Shown here piece by piece: positions 8,336 to 16,339 of a stretch of 64,000 nt of DNA (positions within the stretch are counted from its first letter, which is position 1; each line of letters begins with the position of its first letter). Origin of the DNA: Candidatus Villigracilis adiacens (GTDB lineage Bacteria > Chloroflexota > Anaerolineae > Anaerolineales > Villigracilaceae); contig JADJBU010000002.1 of NCBI GenBank assembly GCA_016703605.1, positions 620,001-684,000 of the forward strand, read 5' to 3'. The notes below the pieces were generated by a model. That model was not told the DNA's origin. It made no database searches and saw only the letters and a list, made by a program, of their open reading frames with translations. Both the position numbers and the translations under genes were made by a program.

Positions 8336-9631
8336 CGCGCTCCCCGTCAACCACCCGCGCAATTCCATCGCCTTCACCACGCGGTCAATCGCGACCATGT
8401 AGGCGGCGTCGCGCATGTAGACTTTTTCGGCGACGCTGCGCTCCAGCACGGCATTGAACGCGGAGGTCATCTTCACATCGAGGCGGCGGAGGACGGCGTC
8501 CTTCTCCCAGTAATAGTTGGCGTCGTTCTGCACCTGCTCGAAGTACGAGGTGGTCACACCGCCCGCGTTGCACAGGAAGTCGGGGATGTTGAACACACCG
8601 TTCTTCTTGAACGCTTCGTCGGCTTCGGGCGTGGTGGGACCGTTCGCGCCCTCGGCAACGATCTTGATGCCCTTGGAGACCTTCTTGACCGTCTCGCCGT
8701 TGACCTGTCCTTCGAGCGCGGCGGGGATCAACACATTGCCGTCGAACTCGATCCACTTGTCGCCGTCGTCCACCTGATAGCCGGAATCCATCGCCTTTTT
8801 CTTGTCGATCGTTCCGTACTCGTCCACAATCGAGAGCAGGAAGCGCGGGTCAATGCCGCCCTTCTTGCTATAAGTGTAGGCTTTTTTATCGTGACGGTCG
8901 TAGCAGGAAACACAAGCCACCGTCCCGCCGAGAATTTCAACAAAGCCGATCGCCGCATACTGCGACACGTTGCCGAAGCCTTGAAGGACTGCGACCGAAC
9001 CCTTGGGATCGATGCCGAGATGCTTCATCGCTTCGCGCACGGTGTAGATCACGCCGTACCCCGTCGCCTCGGTGCGACCAAGTGAACCGCCGCCGCCCAC
9101 AGGTTTCCCTGTGAATACGCCCGGGGTATACTGACCGACGAGTTTGGAATACTCGTCCATCATCCAGCCCATCATCTGCGGGGTTGTGCCAACATCCGGC
9201 GCAGGCACATCGTTGCGCGGACCGATGTTCTTCCACATGGCGCCCACCCAGCCGCGGCACAAATCTTCTTTTTCACGCACCGTCAGCGTGGACGGGTCCA
9301 CGATGATGCCGCCCTTGCCGCCGCCCAGCGGAATATCCGCCACGGCGCATTTCCACGTCATCCACGTCGCCAGCGCGCGCACGGTGTCCATCGTCTCCGC
9401 CGGGTGAAAGCGGATGCCGCCCTTGTTGGGTCCGCGCGCGTCGTTGTGCTGAACGCGAAAGCCCTGAAAGACTCTCAGTGATCCGTCCTCCATCCGCACC
9501 GGGATGCGAAATGAAAATTCGCGCATGGGCCAGCGCAGCGTCTCCGCCACGCCAGAGTCGAGCTTCAATTGTTTGGCGACCGCATCGAACTGCTTCTGCG
9601 CCATTTCGAACGCATTGATTTGTCCTGCCAT
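8333..9631 (-). CDS. gdhA: Glutamate dehydrogenase (Glu/Leu/Phe/Val dehydrogenase family)
   Basis: A 432-residue protein with the full-length hexameric GDH layout. The glutamate-binding part carries KGGIRFHP and PLGGGKGGIIVDP. The dinucleotide-binding domain has TGYGVIYTVREA and the Rossmann loop GFGNVSQYAA. The C-terminal EGANGPTTPEAD and CNAGGVTTSYFEQVQN segments are typical. It interconverts glutamate with 2-oxoglutarate and ammonia. Cofactor preference cannot be told safely. It is monocistronic: a terminator follows, and a strong hairpin (9665-9697) lies in its 5' leader. Confidence 0.95.
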   Translation of the reverse strand: MAGQINAFEMAQKQFDAVAKQLKLDSGVAETLRWPMREFSFRIPVRMEDGSLRVFQGFRVQHNDARGPNKGGIRFHPAETMDTVRALATWMTWKCAVADIPLGGGKGGIIVDPSTLTVREKEDLCRGWVGAMWKNIGPRNDVPAPDVGTTPQMMGWMMDEYSKLVGQYTPGVFTGKPVGGGGSLGRTEATGYGVIYTVREAMKHLGIDPKGSVAVLQGFGNVSQYAAIGFVEILGGTVACVSCYDRHDKKAYTYSKKGGIDPRFLLSIVDEYGTIDKKKAMDSGYQVDDGDKWIEFDGNVLIPAALEGQVNGETVKKVSKGIKIVAEGANGPTTPEADEAFKKNGVFNIPDFLCNAGGVTTSYFEQVQNDANYYWEKDAVLRRLDVKMTSAFNAVLERSVAEKVYMRDAAYMVAIDRVVKAMELRGWLTGSA

Positions 9632-9664
9632 TATGACCTCCAGAAAGGGTTTTTATAGAAAAAT

Positions 9665-9697
9665 ATAAGCGGGCATCCCGGATGGATACCCGCTTAT
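9665..9697 (-). promoter_or_regulatory. Leader hairpin upstream of gdhA
   Basis: A 14-bp stem with one mismatch (ATAAGCGGGCATCC / GGATACCCGCTTAT) and a 5-base loop lies 34 bases upstream of the gdhA start, followed on the minus strand by TATTTTTCTAT. It could end transcription from the hydratase gene upstream or act as an attenuator in the gdhA leader. The sequence does not decide between these. Confidence 0.5.
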
Positions 9698-9858
9698 TCA
9701 AAGCCTATGTGAATTCGCTGGTTCATATGTATAACGATTCCAGTAAATTGCATTAAAACTTTACACGAATATGATTTTAGAGTCAATATGACAAAAGTAC
9801 GCGGATTTTCAACAAAAATGATGTCTTTAATAACCCGCGACCGCCCAAACTGGATACG

Positions 9859-10629
9859 CTAATCGAATTCCGGCTTTCTCTTCTCCAAAAATGCCCGCAC
9901 CGCCCCCTGATGATCGTCCGACCTGCCCAAGCCCTCTTGCAGGATTCCCTCCCTCGTAAGCGACTCCGCCAGGTTCGGCAGAATCGCCGCATTGAACGCC
10001 TTCTTCCCCGCCGCAAACGCCTCACGCGGACCTCGAGCCAGCTCCTCCGCAACCTGCCTGGTCATACGCTGATAGTTGAATCCACCTACTTTGTTGACCA
10101 GACCCCATTCATACCCCAAACGCGCCGGGATGGGCTTGTTCGTATAAAAATATTCCTGCGCCCGCGCCAGCCCGATATATTTGGGCAGAAAAAGCGAAAC
10201 GCCAGAATCCGGTGCAAGCGCGATACCGCTAAAGCCGACGACAAAATACGCGCTGGTGTGCGCGATCCGCAAGTCGCACGCCAGGGCAATCCCAAACGCC
10301 GCGCCCGCGCACGCCCCATTGACCGCCGCAATCACCGGCTTGCCCATCTCGCGGATTTTCAAAATCAGCGGATTGTAGGTTTTCTCCAAATGCCCGGCAT
10401 ACGAAACATCCCCAGCATTTTGCTTCATCTCGGTAATGTCCTGCCCGGCGCTGAAAACTTTTCCGTTCCCAGTGAGGACGACGCAGCGCACCTGCGAATC
10501 TTTTTCGGCATCGGTCAGGGCGGTCTGCAACGCAGTCGTCATCTCGAAGTTGAAGGCGTTGGCGCGTGCGGGGCGGTTAAGGCTCAGGGTCAACGCGCCA
10601 GATTTGAGTTCAGAGAGAAGCGGGGGCAT
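9859..10629 (-). CDS. Enoyl-CoA hydratase/isomerase family protein
   Basis: A 256-residue crotonase-fold protein. It shows the oxyanion-hole segments GKVFSAGQDITEM and NGACAGAAFGIALACDLRIA and the helix PDSGVSLFLPKYIGLARAQE. The two catalytic Glu residues of true enoyl-CoA hydratases are not both clear: the second site reads PDSGVS, with Asp and no Glu, which fits the PaaG/isomerase-like branch (2-(1,2-epoxy-1,2-dihydrophenyl)acetyl-CoA isomerase type). The exact reaction is therefore open. It lies near the glutaryl-CoA dehydrogenase and gdhA and may belong to amino-acid or aromatic degradation. Confidence 0.8.
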   Translation of the reverse strand: MPPLLSELKSGALTLSLNRPARANAFNFEMTTALQTALTDAEKDSQVRCVVLTGNGKVFSAGQDITEMKQNAGDVSYAGHLEKTYNPLILKIREMGKPVIAAVNGACAGAAFGIALACDLRIAHTSAYFVVGFSGIALAPDSGVSLFLPKYIGLARAQEYFYTNKPIPARLGYEWGLVNKVGGFNYQRMTRQVAEELARGPREAFAAGKKAFNAAILPNLAESLTREGILQEGLGRSDDHQGAVRAFLEKRKPEFD

Positions 10630-10646
10630 TTAAATCCTCAAAAGAA

Positions 10647-10679
10647 AAGTGACAGTCACCTTGAAGGTGACTGTCACTT
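10647..10679. repeat. AGGTGACTGTCACCT-family palindrome
   Basis: A perfect inverted repeat: AAGTGACAGTCACCT, a 3-base loop, then AGGTGACTGTCACTT. Relatives occur at 15725-15739 and 22975-23007. Here it stands between two minus-strand genes, where it may also stop transcription. Confidence 0.65.
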
Positions 10680-10692
10680 ATTGTAATCAACT

Positions 10693-11058
10693 TTATTCGC
10701 CGGGGTAGTCGTCCAATTGGTCGTCGTCGCCGGAGTCGGTTTCGAATTGAACCTTCTCGCTGTCGAGATAGACCCATAACAGCAGGACATGCCCCTCGGA
10801 GGTGTCCACATTGCGGGCGGCGAGGATGGGCGCGGTCTGCTCCATGCCGGTCTCGTTGCGGTAATGCAGGTGGATGGAGTGCTTGTTATTCCACGCGTTA
10901 TAACAACGCTCCACAAGCGCGGGCCCGTTAAAGGTGCGCAGGCGCGTCAATGCAGGGATGGATAAAGTAGGGCTTTCGTTCAAACCCATTGCCCAGCCGT
11001 CGTTGACATGCTCAAAGATCGGGGGCGGTCCTTCGATGATCGTGATTTTGTCTTCCAT
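10693..11058 (-). CDS. Conserved small protein of unknown function
   Basis: A 121-residue protein from an ATG at 11058 preceded by an AGG site. A longer frame exists, but its extra N-terminus is not family-like. The sequence is soluble: an N-terminal strand region (EDKITIIEGPPPIFE), a middle RTFNGPALVERCYNAWNN segment, strands ending HVLLLWVYLD, and an acidic tail of Asp and Glu. I recognise no domain. The protein is followed by the AGGTGACTGTCACCT-type palindrome. Confidence 0.6.
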   Translation of the reverse strand: MEDKITIIEGPPPIFEHVNDGWAMGLNESPTLSIPALTRLRTFNGPALVERCYNAWNNKHSIHLHYRNETGMEQTAPILAARNVDTSEGHVLLLWVYLDSEKVQFETDSGDDDQLDDYPGE

Positions 11059-11219
11059 AATAAGATTTACCTGCCGGGAATATACCACAACTGGCTGGGG
11101 GATTCGTTTCAGAAATTTATCAGAATTGTACAACCCAGGGCATTTCAACTTCATGGTTTAATACTTGACGATATGCGAATAAGCCCATCTTTCACCGCCC
11201 AGTCGCCAGGAATGCTGAT

Positions 11220-11318
11220 GGAGTCGAACGCGGCGCAGCCACACCGCGGCGGCATCCCCCGACTTTCGAGCAAAATCAGGAGATTTTGCAGTCCAAACTG
11301 ACAACCTTGCCTGCACAC
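11220..11318. repeat. About 100-bp dispersed repeat with a GCAAAATC-AGGA-GATTTTGC core
   Basis: This element reappears in the opposite orientation at 28991-29097 with high identity, including CCCGACTTTCGAGC, the GCAAAATC/GATTTTGC hairpin core (11270-11289) and CAGTCCAAACTGACAACC. A more distant copy is at 23893-23963. It fills most of the gap before the kinase gene and has no coding potential. Confidence 0.75.
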
Positions 11319-11333
11319 CCATCGTTGATGTGC

Positions 11334-11362
11334 TTGCGCCGAACCCTTTCAATAGGTATACT
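11334..11362 (+). promoter_or_regulatory. Promoter of the Ser/Thr kinase gene (probably leaderless)
   Basis: TTGCGC at 11334-11339 and TATACT at 11357-11362 are 17 bases apart. The ATG at 11371 lies 8 bases past the -10 box and has no strong ribosome site, so the transcript probably begins at or next to the start codon. Confidence 0.5.
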
Positions 11363-11370
11363 TGTCAACC

Positions 11371-13452
11371 ATGGCAGTTCCAGAAAAAATCGGACGGTAT
11401 GAAATCAAGGGAGAATTGGGGCGGGGCGGTTTCGCCACCGTTTATCGCGGCTATGATCCGCGCTTCGAACGCGAAGTTGCCATCAAATTCCTGCCGCCCG
11501 AATTGATCCACTCCGACCCGCAGTTCCGCATGAGGTTCGAGCGCGAGGCGAAGATCATCGCCCAATTGGAACATCCCGCCATCGTGCCCGTCTACGACGT
11601 GGGCGAGGAAAACAACCAGCCCTACTTCGTTATGCGCTACATGAACGGCGGTTCGCTTTCGGAACGGATCAAGGCGAAGCAAAATTTCAGCATCGAAGAA
11701 GCCGTCAGAATCATAGACCAGATCGCGCCGGGGTTGGACGAGGCGCACTCCAAGGGCATCGTCCATCGCGACCTCAAGCCCGCCAACATCCTCTTCACCA
11801 ACAAGGGCGTGCCGCTCATTTCCGATTTCGGCATCGCCAAATTCAGCCAGGGCGAAGCAGGCGGAAACATGACCGGCTCCGCCATCATCGGCACGCCCGC
11901 CTACATGGCGCCCGAACAAGCCTCCGGCGACCCCATCGACGGACGCGCCGACATTTACGCGCTGGGCGTCATCCTCTACGAAATGGTCACCGGCAGGCAG
12001 CCCTACCAAGCCGACACCCCGCTCGCGCTGGCGATCAAACACATCACCGAGCCGGTTCCGCGCATCCTCGAAGCCAACCCCAACCTGCCCACCTGGATGG
12101 AGAAGGTCATCTCCACCGCCATGGCGAAGAACCGCGAAGACCGTTTCTCGACCGCCGTCGAACTGGTCGAAACCGTCAAAGCCTTCCTGCGCGGAGAAAG
12201 ACCCCCCGAACGCACCGCCAACATCACATCGAAAATATCGCCGTTCAATAAGACAGCCACCATTCAAAGGCAAAGGTCGGCAGACGGATCCAAACGCCGC
12301 AGCCCGGCATTCGCCGTCTTCATCGGGTTGTTCCTCCTGGTCGGTCTGATCGGCGGCGGCGCCTACTTCATGGGCGAAGACCTGCTCAGCCTGATCGCCG
12401 TCGCCCCGCCCTCCACCTCCACCGCCTCGAACGGACCCGCCGCAGACACCCCCACCCCCATCGTCATCCAATGGACCGCCACGCCGATCCCCCCCGAAGC
12501 AAGCCCCACCGCAACCCCTGAAAGTTCCACCGGGCTGCCCGTCCTCGGCGGCGCAGACAAGATCGCCTTCCTGCGCGAAAACGACATCTGGGTCATGAAC
12601 GTGGACGGCTCCGACCGCAAACAATTCACCAACGACAAACTGCCCAAATTCAACCTGCAATGGCTGCCAGACGGCAAAACCATCCTGTACATGTCCGGCA
12701 AAACCGTCAAGACCGTCAACATCGAAACCGAAGTGCAGGAAGTCATCATCAACTACGTTTCCGCCGAATACTTCGAAGGCTTCAGCGTCTCGCCAGACAA
12801 CAAAAAGGTCGCCATCAGCGTCAACCGCGAACTCTTCATCGTTCCCTACGACCTGATCAAATTGCGCTTCGCCACCCGCCGCTCTGCCCTGCTCGAAATG
12901 GGCGGCTGTCTCTTCAACCAAATCCCCGTCAAAGACATCCAATGGTCCGACGACGGTACGCGCCTCGCCATCGAATACGTCGCCAACAAAGACGGCGTCC
13001 ACGCCGACGCCATCCGCATCGTGGACGCGCAGAACTGCGAAGCCATGCCAAATTCCTACTCCGACGAATTCCCGCTCGGACGCTTCGAATTCGCCGACGA
13101 AATCGTCAACTTCGACTGGGACGGCGACCTGCTCTTCTTCCTCAACAACAACATCCGCAACAACGGCTTCGGCGACCTGCTCTTCTACAACGCCTTCACC
13201 CACAAAGCCGACCCCGCCGCGCCCTACGAAGGCAACTGCTGCTACCGCGACGCCGCCTTCAGCCCCGACAGCAGCCATGTCATCTTCGCCTTCCAGGATA
13301 TCCGCCTCGGCAGCATCGGACCCATCAACCTCTACCTGATCCCCTCCGACTCAATCACCACCCCGCGCAAACTCGAACCCCTGCCCCTGCCCGACGGCTT
13401 CTTCACCGAACGCGACGAAGCCCCGCACCCAATCATGCGCCCAACCCAGTAG
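11371..13452 (+). CDS. Membrane Ser/Thr protein kinase with TolB-like propeller sensor domain
   Basis: A 693-residue protein. Residues 9-275 form a Hanks-type kinase with all key parts: Gly loop ELGRGGFATVY, VAIKF (Lys39), HRDLKPANI (132-140), DFG (152-154) and a CxxAPEQ-like YMAPEQ. A basic linker is followed by one membrane helix near residues 312-332 and a Thr/Pro-rich stretch. The outside part starts ADKIAFLRENDIWVMNVDGSD and has further blades (WLPDGKTILYM, FSPDSSHVIF) of a TolB/WD40-like propeller. The inside kinase would phosphorylate targets in response to something sensed outside. It starts at the ATG at 11371; an upstream in-frame TTG lies within the -10 region. Confidence 0.92.
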   Translation: MAVPEKIGRYEIKGELGRGGFATVYRGYDPRFEREVAIKFLPPELIHSDPQFRMRFEREAKIIAQLEHPAIVPVYDVGEENNQPYFVMRYMNGGSLSERIKAKQNFSIEEAVRIIDQIAPGLDEAHSKGIVHRDLKPANILFTNKGVPLISDFGIAKFSQGEAGGNMTGSAIIGTPAYMAPEQASGDPIDGRADIYALGVILYEMVTGRQPYQADTPLALAIKHITEPVPRILEANPNLPTWMEKVISTAMAKNREDRFSTAVELVETVKAFLRGERPPERTANITSKISPFNKTATIQRQRSADGSKRRSPAFAVFIGLFLLVGLIGGGAYFMGEDLLSLIAVAPPSTSTASNGPAADTPTPIVIQWTATPIPPEASPTATPESSTGLPVLGGADKIAFLRENDIWVMNVDGSDRKQFTNDKLPKFNLQWLPDGKTILYMSGKTVKTVNIETEVQEVIINYVSAEYFEGFSVSPDNKKVAISVNRELFIVPYDLIKLRFATRRSALLEMGGCLFNQIPVKDIQWSDDGTRLAIEYVANKDGVHADAIRIVDAQNCEAMPNSYSDEFPLGRFEFADEIVNFDWDGDLLFFLNNNIRNNGFGDLLFYNAFTHKADPAAPYEGNCCYRDAAFSPDSSHVIFAFQDIRLGSIGPINLYLIPSDSITTPRKLEPLPLPDGFFTERDEAPHPIMRPTQ

Positions 13453-13454
13453 AC

Positions 13455-14495
13455 TCAAAGCAGGCTTGCGATCTCCCCCGCCAGCCCCGGTCCGCGATAG
13501 ACCAGCCCCGTATAAACCTGCGCCAGCGCCGCCCCCATTTCAAGGCGGCGTTTCGCATCCTCAGGATTCATAATCCCCCCCGCGCTCACCACCGGGATTT
13601 TCCCATTCAAATGTTTCAATGCCTGATGAAGAACCGCTTCGCTCTTAACCCTGAGCGGACTCCCGCTCAACCCGCCTGATTCTCCCCGATACCTTGACCC
13701 CAACCCCTCCCGCCCAAGCGTTGTATTCGTAACAATCACCCCATCCATCTGAGCCGCAAGAATCGCATCGAGCGCATCGGCAAGTCCCGCCTCGTCCATA
13801 TCCGGCGAGAGTTTGACAAGGATGGGAATCCGCTTCTTGAGACGTCCCTGCTCCACCACCCGTTGTTGATGCAAATGAAGCAGCAGGTTTTCGAGCGTCC
13901 GCCTCTCCTGCAAATCGCGCAGTCCCGCCGTGTTCGGCGAACTCACATTAACCGTCAGATAATCAGCCAGCGAAGCAAAACGACTCAACAGGGCAAGGTA
14001 GTCGAACTCCGCCTCCTCGTTCGGCGTCTCCTTATTCTTCCCAATATTCACCCCCACCACCACTGACCACTGTTCACTGTTCACTGATAACCGCCCCCTG
14101 ATCGCTGACAACTGCCTTTCCACAAATTCCCCGCCCCGCGAAGGAAACCCCATACGGTTGATCACCGCCTCATCCTCCACCAGCCGAAACACCCGCGGAC
14201 TCGGATTCCCCGGCTGCGGCTTGGGCGTCACCGTACCGATCTCCACGTGACCAAATCCCAAAGCGGCGAGTCCGCGAACGGCGCCTCCATCCTTGTCATA
14301 CCCCGCCGCCAGCCCGATTGGATTTTTAAACGTCAAGCCAAAGACCGTGACGGGTTTGGGCGGAATCTTATAAATGAGTTCAAGCAAATTGCGGGAGGGG
14401 GGAAAGTTGCCCGCAATGCGTAATGCGTGAAGCGTAAGCGCGTGCGCGCGTTCAGGGTCGAGGCGGAAGAGAAGGGGGCGAAACAAAGAATACAT
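13455..14495 (-). CDS. pyrD: Dihydroorotate dehydrogenase (quinone), class 2
   Basis: A 346-residue flavoprotein of pyrimidine synthesis that oxidises dihydroorotate to orotate with quinone. An N-terminal membrane-binding helix (MYSLFRPLLFRLDPERAH) marks class 2. NPIGLAAGYDKD, GHVEIGTVTPKPQPGNPSPRVFR and NVSSPNTAGLRDLQ are family signatures; Ser in NVSSPNT is the class-2 catalytic base. A loop near residues 133-147 (RGRLSVNSEQWSVVVG) contains a peptide made by a short-period DNA repeat. pyrE and pyrF lie 2-5 kb away on the same strand but are not in one operon with it. Confidence 0.95.
   Translation of the reverse strand: MYSLFRPLLFRLDPERAHALTLHALRIAGNFPPSRNLLELIYKIPPKPVTVFGLTFKNPIGLAAGYDKDGGAVRGLAALGFGHVEIGTVTPKPQPGNPSPRVFRLVEDEAVINRMGFPSRGGEFVERQLSAIRGRLSVNSEQWSVVVGVNIGKNKETPNEEAEFDYLALLSRFASLADYLTVNVSSPNTAGLRDLQERRTLENLLLHLHQQRVVEQGRLKKRIPILVKLSPDMDEAGLADALDAILAAQMDGVIVTNTTLGREGLGSRYRGESGGLSGSPLRVKSEAVLHQALKHLNGKIPVVSAGGIMNPEDAKRRLEMGAALAQVYTGLVYRGPGLAGEIASLL
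14060..14090. repeat. Short-period repeat inside pyrD
   Basis: On the minus strand the coding sequence contains CAGTGAACAGTGAACAGTGG and CAGTGG repeats, giving the peptide LSVNSEQWSVV. It stays in frame and falls in a surface loop just before the conserved VGVNIGKNK strand. Confidence 0.65.
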
Positions 14496-15572
14496 CTAAT
14501 TCCCTTTTTGCCCCTTCTGCGGCATCTCCATTGCTTTCTCGATCCGCCCTTGACGAGTCTCCTCTCTATTTGCCTCCTGAATCCATTTTTCATTCGAGAC
14601 CATTCCCGCCATTATTCCCAAAAGCACCAATGGCAGCATTTCTCCATAGATTCTCAATTCCTCAACATGTCCCGGTATCAGCATGGAAAGGTGGTAAACA
14701 GGGATTATCAGCAAAGCAGACTTAATCCATTTGCCGCGAATATGCCTCCAGACAGGCAATAAGGGCAGCCACAGATAACCATACGCGGAAAAAAGGCGGG
14801 GATAGGTCTGCGGCATAAGCAGGACCTTCAAGTTGTCATTCCATGTATTCTTAAATATTCCCATTGCATCGGCATACCAGACCGACTCGGCTGTATTATT
14901 TTGGAACGCCAGAAAGAGCAGATACTTGACGGCAAGCCACAGCGCGATTTGAAGCAAAAAATAACCCATCAGCCTGGCGCGGGGCGTGTTTTTCCAATTT
15001 GTCAACAGGTATATAAAAGACAGAAAAATGGTCGTTTCGCGATTGAAGGTTCCAATTACAAAAACAACCAGGAAGGCGCCCCATTTTTCAAGACGGAGAA
15101 ACACCAACCCCAGGACAAAAAAAAGGATCGACGAAATATCGTATGGATAATAATAGACTGTTGTTGGGATAATAAAATGAAACGGCAGCGTCAACATCAG
15201 CAAACATCCCGAAACGACCCTCACCAGCGATCTCGTTTTGAGACCCGTATTGGGATCGTTCAATACCAGGTATGGAGATGCGTAAACAAATACGCCGAAT
15301 AAAGCCAGGACGAATCCGTACTCGAATAAATATTTAACCTGTTCAAGATCTTCAACAAGGCTGTAGTGATCCAGAATATTATGAACTTTGCCGGCCAGCC
15401 ATGGAACAAGGACTCTATATTGAAAGGGAGTGGGCGCCCTCCCCCGGACAAGTTTTTGAAAGGGTATGTATTCGACCCCATTTAAAATATGCATCTGCGA
15501 AAAAAAGAATGTATAAACGAGGCAAATGAGGGAGAATCCCATTGCTGAAAGATTATATTTTTGGCGCAACAT
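14496..15572 (-). CDS. Polytopic membrane protein of unknown function
   Basis: A 358-residue protein with about nine hydrophobic helices. After the first helix it has TPFQYRVLVPWLAG, a motif seen in uncharacterised membrane proteins of the glycosyltransferase-C-like or DUF2029-like kind. A later part reads FVIGTFNRETTIFLS. The first extramembrane loop after helix 1 is where such enzymes hold their acidic catalytic site, but no DxD or DE pair is clear here. It touches pyrD (stop and start adjacent), so the two are likely co-transcribed. Function unknown. Confidence 0.6.
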   Translation of the reverse strand: MLRQKYNLSAMGFSLICLVYTFFFSQMHILNGVEYIPFQKLVRGRAPTPFQYRVLVPWLAGKVHNILDHYSLVEDLEQVKYLFEYGFVLALFGVFVYASPYLVLNDPNTGLKTRSLVRVVSGCLLMLTLPFHFIIPTTVYYYPYDISSILFFVLGLVFLRLEKWGAFLVVFVIGTFNRETTIFLSFIYLLTNWKNTPRARLMGYFLLQIALWLAVKYLLFLAFQNNTAESVWYADAMGIFKNTWNDNLKVLLMPQTYPRLFSAYGYLWLPLLPVWRHIRGKWIKSALLIIPVYHLSMLIPGHVEELRIYGEMLPLVLLGIMAGMVSNEKWIQEANREETRQGRIEKAMEMPQKGQKGN

Positions 15573-15592
15573 ATCTCATAATCCTGTTTTTG

Positions 15593-15692
15593 CTACCGTA
15601 CGTTCCTTCGTTAAGAAACCCTAAAGGTCCTGCCGATTAATCGGTGATTTACGAAGGAAAAACAGACCTTTAGGGTTTGGGATGTACGGTAG
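15593..15692. repeat. Long imperfect inverted repeat (CTACCGTAC ... GTACGGTAG)
   Basis: A 100-base palindromic element with outer ends CTACCGTAC/GTACGGTAG, an inner pair AAACCCTAAAGGTC/GACCTTTAGGGTTT and a central CCGATTAATCGG. It lies between two minus-strand genes. Its AACCCTAAAGG motif also occurs in the terminator at 19211. A 15-base AGGTGACTGTCACCT palindrome follows at 15725-15739. Confidence 0.6.
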
Positions 15693-15724
15693 AGAAATCC
15701 TGTTTATCATGGGGTTTGCAGAAA

Positions 15725-15739
15725 AGGTGACTGTCACCT
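15725..15739. repeat. AGGTGACTGTCACCT palindrome
   Basis: A perfect 15-base palindrome just downstream of the NUDIX gene. It is the shared core of the elements at 10647-10679 and 22975-23007. Confidence 0.6.
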
Positions 15740-15748
15740 CCACCCTTA

Positions 15749-16336
15749 TCATAGATGATCCCCGTTTTTTGGGGATTGAACATATTTCGCCTTCGAACCT
15801 GGAAGTTCAACACTTTCCTTTATGGTTGCGTCCGCCGTCCATTGACGATAAAACTCCGACCGGCTCACCCCCGACTTGTCGCGAAGTCCGATTAATTCCG
15901 CGCGGGTGATCTTATCCGGTTTGCCCGGAAAGGCGAATTCCTGCAAGACACAAATGCCGGAGACTCCCGACCTCGCATCCTCGATTCGACGTCCATGCCC
16001 TGCCGAAAGCGGACTGGGAATTTTGTCGAAGTCGAACCACTGCACGGCAATGGTTTCGCCCTCCTGGCATTGAATCTCCCCGCCGATGGGTTTTGCCGCG
16101 AACAAAACCGCATGGACGGGCGGCATATTGCTGAGGCGGGAATATACGCCGACCAACCTTGTCAATTCGACATCCAATCCAGTTTCCTCCCTCGTCTCGC
16201 GGATTGCGGCTTGGGCAAGGCTCTCCCCGTCCTCCACCCCGCCGCTCGGCAAAATCCAGGTTTCGAAATCCTCGCGCTGAGTCAGAAGTATCTTGCCTTC
16301 ATGAATGACAGCCACATTTACGGCAAGCCCTGTCAT
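15749..16336 (-). CDS. NUDIX hydrolase
   Basis: A 195-residue protein whose first 130 residues form a NUDIX domain. The signature GGVEDGESLAQAAIRETREETG matches GX5EX7REUXEEXG, the Mg-binding catalytic helix. Such enzymes cleave nucleoside diphosphates linked to another group. The substrate is not clear; the C-terminal 65 residues are unusual. It follows pyrE with a 3-base gap and should be co-transcribed with it, which hints at a nucleotide-related task. Confidence 0.85.
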   Translation of the reverse strand: MTGLAVNVAVIHEGKILLTQREDFETWILPSGGVEDGESLAQAAIRETREETGLDVELTRLVGVYSRLSNMPPVHAVLFAAKPIGGEIQCQEGETIAVQWFDFDKIPSPLSAGHGRRIEDARSGVSGICVLQEFAFPGKPDKITRAELIGLRDKSGVSRSEFYRQWTADATIKESVELPGSKAKYVQSPKNGDHL

Positions 16337-16339
16337 TTT

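Noticed and set aside
11365..13278. A 637-residue open frame on the minus strand
   Set aside because: It is the mirror of the kinase gene in GC-rich DNA; the plus strand has all kinase motifs and the mirror frame shows only Val/Gly/Asp-rich low-complexity sequence.
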